The notes below the pieces were generated by a model. It did not search any database and was not told where the DNA came from. It was given only the letters and a program-made list of their open reading frames with translations. From Stichopus chloronotus (taxonomy: Eukaryota; Echinodermata; Holothuroidea; Aspidochirotida; Stichopodidae), in the NCBI GenBank assembly GCA_021234535.1, contig SFZH01000008.1:20375358-20439357 (forward strand): 64,000 bases of DNA, written 5' to 3'. This document shows positions 24,905-36,300 of the stretch, piece after piece; within the stretch, counting starts at the first letter, position 1; each line of letters opens with the position of its first letter. Position numbers and translations under genes: made by a program.

Positions 24905-27316
24905 GAGCACAAATCTCAAAATACGGTTTTTCCTTGAAATACCACATTGCCTGCACGTAAAAGCATACAATTAGTTAAGATAAGCTGTTCAAGTGGAGGA
25001 ATATGAATATACGACAAAGACAGCCGTTTTCTCGTAACATTATTATTATTATTATGTGCGGGTTATTTGATCGAACAAGTGATTGATAATTATGACCAGG
25101 CGCAAACATATGTAACTATTACACCAACCATACCATGTCATTTCCGGACCCCATAACCCTCCATGCAATGTGCAATTAGACGCCATTTTTACCATTGGTG
25201 CGATTTTTTAGGATCTTTGTTATTTCATGGAGCCCATCCCTGCTAACATCACTGTACATATTGAGCTCACACTAGTTGCTCCTACCGAAATCCTATATAT
25301 CCTTCCTTTACGATTAACAATAGCAACTAAGGTAAAATCGTTAGCTTTTGTACATCTTGGGTTTACACAGTTACTATAATCACCGTAAGATTACATTCCA
25401 GCTTCACTCGACTTGGAGTAATTGTTTCAGCTAAAGCTTCGGATTTCATTGGATGGGATTTCTGCAGATGATCAAGTTGAGATGGACACCCCTTGTCGCC
25501 TTAAAAATTCTAGATCCAGACCTTTTTGAAATTGCGGCAATGAAATTTGAATCCCGTCACTCTTTTAGCTACGTACATCAATTAATATAGTAATATCTAC
25601 TAGCCCCAGGAAAGATGAGTAGCCTATTATAGGGAGACATATAGGCATTCCCCAAGCTCGAACAGAATGTCTGTGGATAAGAGAGTCCACTTTAGGGATA
25701 TCTCATCTGGAAACTAGAATCTCTTGGGGTTGTGGGCTAATCTAGCTCCCACTGAAGAAAGCTCCGGTCCAAAAATATCAAATAATATGAACCAATAGGT
25801 ATCTATTGTAATAGTGGGCAGAGTGGTAGATCACCTCTCATTAATACAGGAGCAGATCATACTTCTGCTAGTGAAGAATTGAGAGAAAAGTATCAAAAGA
25901 GACCCGCACAGAAATCTACTGGTAGTACCTACTACGTCTGTCAAAAAAAAACAAAAAAAAAACAGGTCATTGACAAGTTAGGGTGCATGAATGTAAATTT
26001 GCTCTTTGTTTCAAATAACAATTTTGTCATAACGCACAAGTAGTTAGGGGTATTGATCAAAACTTTACTATCGGCTGGGATTTCATGTTAGAACATGGAG
26101 TGACGATCAATTTAGAAAAAAAAAAGATTGTTCATCATGCATGGGAAGAAATATTCTCTCGCTGTCCCTCCATTGAATGCACTGTATGTTAAAATGCAAT
26201 ATCCTATGTATCACACATTACCCCCACTAGAGTGAAACTTGCTAGAATTGCTTCAGTGCTTCGTCAGATCACAACATATTTCCTGACGTAGTGTCGTGGC
26301 TCCCTAGAACCCACCTGTGTAAAGACAAAAACTCATCAGACATCATCCCAAACAGTTTCAATATTCTCTCAACCACTTACGTCTAGTCCCTCACTGTCTT
26401 AAATTCCTCCACATGTGTAATCAAATCAATGGATCCCTGTGTACGCTGTGTAATATGAGCTACTCTGCATCTTTCGAATTTGCTGTGAATCAAAGAGTAC
26501 GGTAACTAATTAGAACCAGTTAAGAGTTTTGCTATCCGGCAGCCAAAAATATAGTTTAAGGTAATGAGTTACTGCCTTTAAGGGGAAATAAGGTGTTTGT
26601 GTTGCAGAACAAAATCATATTTTTAAAACCAGTGTTTGTGGATATAGAATGATAGGTCATTCAGAATAAGGTAGGACGGCGGTCTTCTTTTGAACTTCAA
26701 GATGAGATAAGTTTCCCACAGACAGAAAATCAGTTTTTTGTTGCTCGAGAATAATTTGTTCACCCAAACTTTCCAAAATTCAAATGATGCATCTTTCATT
26801 ACTTATCGCATTTATAATGTTTTGAGGAGATGAAGCTTCAGCAGATGTTTATTGATGAAACTGAATGGTTTAACAATGATTACCGCTATTTTCTTGGAAT
26901 GCCATGTTGTTGCGTTCTAAATGCCCCATATCCCTTTATCACTGGTTACAAAACACCAGCCATTATTTTCCCTTCTCGCGTTCTATACACCAATGACGCT
27001 CTTCAGGCACCACGCTCAACAGTGCTACTGCTAGTGTGTGGTACATACAGTATATGGTCGGTAGTTGTACATGTACGTCAATCCCACACTGCGGTGTACA
27101 TAAAGGTACAATAAAAAAGAAAACTACTCACGCTGTGCATGCACACACCGTATATGCTAGAGTCATCTCCACACGTACACGATAATAGTAGCATGTGACC
27201 CTCCGGAGACAACCTGTGTACTTTCCTTCAATCGGTTACACTTGCTTCTCGATTTTAGCCTAAATTTCAAGGCTATTGTAGACAGTTCAACGATAACCTT
27301 AATCTTTTCTCATTGT
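24905..27316. other. Upstream (5') region of TARDBP
   Basis: There are no coding exons. One MITE copy sits at 26578-26939. A non-coding TARDBP leader exon should lie here or further left because an acceptor precedes the start codon at 27,318, but I cannot place its donor or the promoter. Confidence 0.4.
26578..26939 (+). mobile_element. TTAA-flanked MITE, family A, copy 2 (diverged)
   Basis: Same interior as the 16832 copy. It starts TTAAGGGGAAATAAGG and ends with a decayed terminus (CCCCATATCCCTTTAT). The ORF running through its right end is not a gene. Confidence 0.8.
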
Positions 27317-27345
27317 AGAGTGCACCGAGTAAGGTGAAGTTTAAA

Positions 27346-30300
27346 ATGGAGTTTGTGAGAGTAGCTGAAGACGAGCAAGAACAGGAACAAATTGAGTTGC
27401 CAATTGAAGATGATGGCACCATGCTTTTGTCCACAGTCACTGCTCAGTTTCCAGGTGCATGCGGCCTAAAATACAGATCAGACAGAGGATCATGGAGGGG
27501 TTTGAGATTAGCAGAAGAACGGTTGCAGTTTCCTGGTACATCGTGGCTTGATACTACTTACGTTGTTGTGTATCCTAAAGGTAAAATTTGATTTTGATAT
27601 CATTAGGCTAACATTAATGCGGCCTAACTTACGTACATTTACTGTAGGCCTACTACAGTATATATGTTACTTGTTAGTCCTAACGCATAACTCACATGTA
27701 CACAAGTTACACTACTTACCGTATGCTAGTTGTACACCAAACTTCGCGCACTGCCTAACTTTGCGCACCCCTAAAAGGCAAGCCCGAAAATGCAATTGCC
27801 AAGGCAGCTTGACAACGTTTTGAATGACTTATGTTGAAATGACTTGAAAGAAATTAGCTGAAACACTATTTATTTTATCATTCTTGCCAGAATAGTCAAT
27901 TTTATGGTACTGCATTTGCACTGGAGTCAGAGATACAGCAAGTTAGGTTCGTAGGCGTCCTGCATGTATGTAAAATATCTACAACTTCAGTGCAAGATAC
28001 GACACTCATTCTAACGGTACACGAAACTTGTTTTGCCTATTTTTACATCTTTACGCCGACTACAATAGTGCAAACATTAGGCACCTCTCAATATCACATC
28101 GTGCGATGTATTACTATTAGCACACTTTACGCACCTGCAACCTCCAACGTATTTATTAAATCACTCTTAGACCGAGTTATTAGTACAAAATTTGCCATTT
28201 GCTAGGTGAGCAGTCCGCAGCTGTTTTTTTTTGTTTGTTGGGCAGTTTGCGTGGCTGGCTATTAATACCTTCCTATCCACGAAATGCAAGTGTAAGGTAC
28301 GCAGGTGAAGACTAATGCCTAGTCACTTACCAAACCATGTGGAGGAAGCGTTGTGATTGCTCAATAGTTAAACGAGCAAACTGCTTGGAGGTATAATTCT
28401 CATATTGCACTCCCTCTTCCACTCAAAATTTATCGTCACCTCTGAAGGTCGTTGAAATTGTCGATCATTCCACAGAGTTGATCATCCCGTGTTTGGTAAC
28501 TTGCACTCCAAAGAATCCAAGCAGACTAGTTTGCTTGTTTAACCATCGATCTATCCAACTTATCACATTGATATCTCAAGACTGATGAGATTTAAAACAA
28601 ATTGGTGTATGGTACATTTGTTAAGAAAATTACATGTGGACAAATTCCATTGTGATCCTGTTGCCTTGATACGTTTTTGCACTGTACTGTAGTCACGGTA
28701 GAATTCCAAAGAGAAATTTGACAAGACTAAATCCGGTCCTGTTGCCTTGATATGTTTTTGCAATGTAGTCATAGTAGAATTCGAAAGAGAAATTCCATTA
28801 GACAAAAGCAGGTCCTTGTTCCATTTGGTAACGTATGTATGTCCTGTAGTCAGTGCTATGCAAGCTAATTAATTCAGACCTTTTTGGGCAGTGGTGTTGA
28901 TACATTGTCAATTATACACTGTGTTGTAAAAAATACATGGTTTCTATCATTCTGTCCTCAGTATTGCAGGGATAATTTTGTTGTGACTGTGGCAACACAT
29001 TGGTAATTTCTCCTGCTTTTGTTTGATCTTCATACAACCCACTGGTCACTTTGTTTACAGCTGCAGTGTAGGCATATCAAAGTTACCGATCTACAGTATG
29101 TATGTATATTGCAGTATTTGTTTGCATGCTGTAGGGAAGCATATATTTCAAATTCCATTTTGTAGCAAAATGGCATGCATGCTTTTTGGCCTCAGCTCAT
29201 TCGTCTCAAGCATTTTTGAGTAGTGCGAGTTCATCATCTTATTGTAGCTGTGCAGTTATATGGACCATCCTTACATCTTGTTCCAGAGAACAAAAGAAAA
29301 GGAGAAGAGAGTGCTGGCAACCCTGCAGGTAAGACGAGAAGACTGGACGTAAAGAAAAATCAGGATCTGGTTGTGCTTGGACTTCCCTGGAAAACCACTG
29401 AAGAAGAACTAAAGGCCTACTTTGAACAATACGGAGAGGTGGTTTTCTCAGAGGTGAGTCTTATGATCATAATAGACTTATGTAATTGTTTTGTTTTGCT
29501 GGAAACAAGGTCTCATCATTGCACAATTTAACAAGAAGAAGCCAGAAAAAGAAGACTCAGAGAAGATGTCTGAAAATGTAGTCTTTTGTTTTAAGCCAGA
29601 CCAGAGATTGTCTAGAGACAATCAGTTTGATTTCAAGATGATGAAGGAAGTGTCAGAATTTCATTCCCATCTTCCTCATTTCTGAAACTTTGCAACTTAC
29701 TGCTCTTTTCAGTTGATACTCTTTGCATAAATTTGGTTTGGTTGTAGGTTTCTCTTCAGGGATTGCATGGAAGTTTTCTGTCCCTCTTTAAATCGTAAAT
29801 GCTGCACATAAAGTATACTGTACCTTGGGCTTTCATTGATCTGTGATAGCTTGGACATGTTTTGAACAAATGTACATACAATACCAGTTTGTTCTACCAT
29901 GTGACACTACTGTACTGCACACTCATTCCAGGGATATGCAGCTAACTGGCATTAGTGTTGCGCTCCTTGAAAGTCATTGTCGTAATGTGAACTGTACAGT
30001 AATGTGTGAGTAAAATCACTGTTACTGTACATGTACAGCAATACTGTATTCCCATCGCTCTGTTGTACTGTAGATTGTAAACATTATCTACAGTATTCAG
30101 TACTCTGGCTTACTGTACAGTAAATGCAGTATGATTATAACCTGTCAAATGACATTCCTGAAGGATCTGTTTGGTAGTATGTTAAAGGGTTCTAAGAGAA
30201 CTATGTATGTACAGTACTGTAGTCATGTAATATTTAGTAACAACATGAATAACATGCAGACAATGTGTACAGTACTGTATGTACTCTATACCTGTTGAGA

Positions 30301-33300
30301 AATTAAGGATTGATCCGCCTTTCTGAAAGTCTGCAAAATTTGATGTCTTGACAATGTGTGCTGTTTACAGTACTGTGTTGTATGTTAATTCTTGGTGAAA
30401 GATGTGTACTGGATCCTACATTATTCAGGGTCATATGTATATGTATTATTTCTGAACATGTAAACTACTGTAGTAATGTTGAAGCTACTGTATGTGTCAC
30501 AGTACACTGTCAGATTTGTTTGAAGAATTGAATTCTAAGAAGAAAGCTGTCGTTGCACGGATGTGGAATATTCGTAATGCGAAAATGGCATGTGTGATCT
30601 CGTACTGTACAAATTGCCACCAGTACAGATGTCTGCAAAGAGTCTGCTTGTAGTTGCCACCCGTACAGATGTCTGCAAGAGTCTGCTGGAAGATCGAGAC
30701 CTGTGATCGAGGTGATTGCGTGAGAGAAAACCAGAAGCAGAGCTTGATCCAGAGGATGATTCCATTCGATTGTTCCTGAGGAGCGATTGTCATTCCTTTC
30801 CTTTACTGTATGTGACTTCTCCTCCCTTCCTTCACCTGTGCTACCTTCCAAGTGCAGGATATACTGTGAACGCATTGTACTGTGCTCTACATTGTTGTAA
30901 GTCTGTAATGAGATGAGATTTTGTGATGTGCACAGTACAGAAACAACAGGAGTGTTTAAAGCCTGCAGATACTGAAGCTCCATGCCTTTCGACAGCTGTT
31001 TGTTATCATTGACCGTGTGAGTGATCGATGTGACTCGCTCAGGGTTTCATTATGATGATTCAGTATTTGTTGAGCAAGATCTTGATGATGAGACATGATA
31101 CACTTACAGTATTTTGAAAAAAAAATCAGAGAAAAGAGGAATGCCGTTTTCGTATCTGATTGTGACTGAATGAGGTTTACATTGAAAGAAGAGGAAGGTC
31201 CATCAAGCATGGTGACATAGATTCTGATGCTGCTACTGCTGCTGCTGTTGTGTGAATGAAGAGCCTTCTGGAATCTATGAATGTGATCATGTGTCTGGTC
31301 AGCATAGCCTGGTGATCTGAGAAAAAAAAAAAACAGACAGAATGTTTGTGGATGCTCTCGACAATGTGAACTTAAGAAAAAAAAAACATCCTGAATAAGG
31401 TGAGTTGTTCAAATGTTTATCTTCTTCTGGAAAGTAAGGGTCAACCATTGCATTTGCTTTTCTGTATGTTATAATGTGTAGTGATTTACTGTAGATTTAG
31501 TTTGCCTCATATATAGTTCAATCTTGGGTTTTGGTTTTGAAATGTTGACAATGAAGTATCATTCACTGGCTGTTCAGTTTCTTCTCCTCATTGGCTTGTA
31601 CCGCCCTCTCCCCATCCATCTTTTCTTGATCGGCTCCTATTTTGTTTACCCACCCTTAAGCAATTTAAACAACCTCTTTGGAATACCATTTTTAGTTTTG
31701 AGTTTACAGTAGCAAATGATGTCTAAAGTAAATGCAACTTCTTCACTATATCCAGTGCCACAGATATTCACAAATGATTATTGGTACTGTAGTTCTGTAC
31801 CTACTTAACTATGAATGTAGAGATAAGATGAAACTTCTGTAGTGGTGTGTTGTGGGTATTTACAAATTGCATGTATACTGTACAATTTCCTTTGAACATC
31901 ACAAGAGACATGAACATATGTGCATTATAACAGACCTACAGTACCGTGTGCTGTTACCTGTAAACTGTATGGTACTATACTAACAGTTTCGTTCAGTGTA
32001 CGATACGGTAGGTACAGTAGTAGTGTCAGAGTACTGTACAGTACCTCACCCAACTACAGTGTACTACAGTGAACCACAGTGTACAGTGACTCTGCTGCTT
32101 TTAGCTACTGTAATACAGACACTGCACAGTTTTGTACTGTACTCATTTACTGAATATTAAATACTGTGATATTTTGCTGCACTCTTTCCATGATCCTTTG
32201 TATGCACAACAGTACTGTAGAACTGAAGACATGAACTGTACGATTAATGTCAACCAAAATGGCCTCCAGAAATTTGTCAGATTCACACACTGCAAGATGG
32301 TGTATCCACAAGGCCTACAGTAGTGTTGGCTCAAACACTTAGCCTCTCCACAATATGCCACAGGCTGTAATATGAATTATTGTATACAGTCCTTAGAGAA
32401 TAGAACTACAGTACAGTATGTTTAACATTGCATATGCCTTTGCAATTTCCCTTTTTCCTCCCTCCTTTTACATTAAAGTTAGTGATACATCTCATTCGTT
32501 TCTTTCTGTTAGAAAAGGAACTTTGAGTAAGTGCACATAAATTCAAAATGGAACGCAAACTCTGCACAGTATTTACCGTGTGTTGTGTAGAACATGGTAC
32601 AGTAATAAAGTATCAATGTCATAAATTTTTAAATGCAGTAAATTTTTTATGGACCAATGTTTATGGTCTGTGTCTTCCTTGTTCATGTAGCTGAGAAACA
32701 AATACAGAGCACTAGAAGGGAGGCTAGCCAAACTGGAATGCTTCTCTTGGAGGAAAGGGTGCTTACCTGAGATGGAGACTGATGCCAGCTCTCATGCCCA
32801 GAGGCTTAATAAATTGAGGCTTGAAACATCTTTGGATGCCTTCTCTCACTGTACCCAGCAGTTACATCAACAGGTGGAAGCACTCAAGTCCCACAAGCGT
32901 CAATTGGGTCATCTACCAACCTCTGAAGTAACATCCCTGGAGCTATCTCTGTCGCTCCTTGAGCGCTGCCTCCACCATCTCAGATCCAGTGAGGAGCAGC
33001 TGTCTCAGCCGATGTCTCCTCAGGCCTCATCTCATCCTCAGCAGAGCTTGTCTCATCAAACCCCATCTGATGTGAGGCAAGCTTTTAACGTTGGGGCAGG
33101 GATAGTCAGCCAGAGTTCCATTGGTCACTGTAGGAGCAGCGACCAATCCCAGCATTCTAGCATCCTGAATGGAGAAAGAGGTGGTCTGCAAACCTCAGAG
33201 GGGAACCTCCAAAACCTGAGCAACGGCATCGGCCAGTGCTCCCGACCGGGATCGTCGGAAGCTCGTGACAACATGTTCCATCTGTCGCCGATGAGCAACA

Positions 33301-36300
33301 GCCATGATTACGAAGAGGATCAGAGCTGGCTGGAATATGACAGCAGTTACGATGCAAATGCCACAAGTGAGTAAGAATTGTGTACAGTACATACTGTACC
33401 CACGGTGGCAAGCTCTTAACCATTTTAAAATATCCTGATACAGGTCTGTGAAGTGGGGGGGGGGGGGGTTGAAGGGATTTTACGGTAGATTTTTAGGGGA
33501 TTTTGCTCTTTTTGTGGTTGGATTTTTGTTGGAAGTGTAATCAATGTTAGAAGAAAGTGAAGTGTTGTTTAGTTTGGACTTTCGTTGTTTTTCATGGGAT
33601 GCAACACTGAAAGTACGTAGTGTAGAATTGTATTAGTGAAAACCATATAAGTGAAAACAGTATTCGTTTGGACTTCAAAAGTTTTGAATGTAAAGTTGAT
33701 ACACTGTAACTTTTTAAGGAGTCTTTTTTTTTTCTCACACTCCTCTTTAATACTCTTCAAATATACTGTACTTAGTCTTCTTAGCCCGCCTCTGTTCAAG
33801 ACAGTCGAGCAGTTAAAGCCATTTCGGACTGTAGTTACAGTGTGTAAATTATTCAGAAGGACTACAAAACTATGGTTAAATTTTGAGACAGAAGAAGAAG
33901 TTAAATGTAGAGCTGGAAATATGCTTCAAAAAGGGTACAGGAAAATTATACTGAAAAGGCACTGACGCCATTTTGTTTTCACAAAGTACAGTACAGTACC
34001 AATGATAGGTATTGCTGTACATATATGCAGATCTTCATCAGTGCTATAGAATTTTGTGGAATTTAGGTCTCGTAGAAAAAAAAGCGCACTAGAATGAGAA
34101 ATAAACCCAAATTTGTTTCTTGACAAAGCAGAAAAACAGCACTGGCCCTACTGTACCGTATGTAACTTACAGTATCTACTGCAGACTAACTAATCAGAAC
34201 TGAAGGAAAGGTCATCAACACTAAAACAAAAAGGACCTAATTACTGCTGTTGCTTTTTCTTAGGGGTCTCTTGGCAAACACAGTTGGAATGACTGCTCTT
34301 TGCTGTCAGCTGTTTTAAGCCTTGCAATGGACGTTGTGTTTTACACCAGAATGGTCTTTTTTTTATGCCCTTTTGATACTGTGCATGTATATATCAGAAT
34401 ACTGTACATATACTATAAATGCAATGGACTTGCATATGACAGTACATATATTCCCTTGTTTGATATTAACACTAACAGATTTAAAAATGTGTATGAACTT
34501 TGGCGAAATCATGACATACAGTACCTTGCATGCCGATAGTTCAGATGTACTATTTTCTTTCAATTTTTAATATATGCTGGAAATTTAAAAACGTATGACT
34601 AAAATTGACATTCAGGCATGTAGTAAGTAAAAAATCCCATTTTTCATGTCTGTGCGAAGATTTTTGTTTGTTTATTTCAAGTGTGAACGCTGCCTGTAAC
34701 TGCAAAAACTGTACTTTAACAGTGTGATTTCACTGACAAAACAGACTTGATAGTTGGTCCAAAAATAACTGCTATGAGGAATTCTGTAAGTCAGGACTTC
34801 AGTACACAGTACTGTAGCAATAAAACATTACTTAAATTGCACAAAGCAGAAAAGTGCCACTTGATTTTGAAAGTGAAATCAAAACTGCATGATGACCAAA
34901 ATAGAAATGGTTAATAATGAAATATTTAAAAGATATAACTGTTGATAAAAAATGTTGCATGACAGCACTGCCTGTTGCAGTACATTAGATGTTCCTTACA
35001 GCATATACTAGTCTGTACATACTGTACACATCCTGGACATTTTATACTGTAGCCTGTAGTCCGCCAATTGAAAGGACTCCCATTTTTGTGCATGCACAGT
35101 ACAGTACTGTACGTAGCCCTCTTACAGATCTTCAGTTCAATGGTTGAAGATACTGTACTGTATAGATGGCCTATCCCTGTTCTGTAAGCATACCTCAACA
35201 GTAAAATGATTAATTGCAAACTTGAAAAATGTAATTACTGTACTGATTACATTCTGGGGGAATCTTGACTTTTATGTGCAGTTGTTGGTTCAGAGGTAGA
35301 GAAGAAGAATAGCAGGTGCTGCACATTGGCATACACAGTAGGAGCTGATTTTATACCTGGCAAGAAATATGTTTATCACTGTTCACAGTTACAGCACATT
35401 AATGTACCTTGATAATCGCACACTGACCCATGTACTGTACATGTACAGCACAGTACGGTATCTGTTTAGCAATTCTTAGATTACAACTCGTACAGTACAT
35501 GTTTCTGGTCCTGTATCTCTTTTTGTAAGATAGTTCTTTTGTTCTGTAAGAAGTTTTGGAAGTTGGAACATTATATTACACAGTCCAACTCTCTGTTAAG
35601 CCACGGTACAGATTGCTTGTATCGTAGTGACATATTGTAAAGTACAGAACCACACCCATGATGTTTATGTCAAAGGTAGCTTTTCATAAAACTATTCATG
35701 CACATTTCTTTGTTCAAATTTTTCTTTCTTACAGTGGCAGCCAAAATCAAATCTCTGGTCGCCAACCCCAAGTGGGGCCGTCTGCACTACCGCAACGGTG
35801 CAACAGAACTCACCAGGTCTCTTGCCCACATTCTCTACACGAAGGAAGAGTTAATTCTGTCCACAGTGACTGGGAGGAATGGCTTTGAGGCTCTGGATAA
35901 TGTTAAGCTGATGGCAATCAGAGGTGATGCTTTGTTTTTAGCTTTGATTTGAGTATTTGCCTGTGTGATTCATTGAGGCCTTTCCCATGTGGATCCTTTT
36001 CAGACCATTTGTTTTAGTGTCAAAGCCAGCTGCTTTTGGTGTGTGTGTGTGTGAACTCTATATTTCATTGACTATTTTAGTGAACATTAGGCTCCATCTG
36101 ATGTAGAGTGTACCTTCAACAAGAAGCCATCATAGAGTCTGCTGCATGAGGTGTGAGGTTTTCAGTGCCTTCACCAAAATGCTATTAATTCATATCATAG
36201 GCATATACTGTACCTATCCCTTCCTCATGCTGAAAGCATTACCCCTGTGTGCTGAGTCCTGCTGAAAGTCAGAACATATAGGACTCAAGTGTTTTTGGGA

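Noticed and set aside
26830..27114. 94-codon plus-strand frame upstream of TARDBP
   Set aside because: Its first half is a MITE family A copy; the rest is not similar to any protein I recognise.
30510..30983. 157-codon minus-strand frame in TARDBP intron 2
   Set aside because: Overlaps a local 40 bp tandem duplication, has overlapping competing frames, and no domain or splice context.
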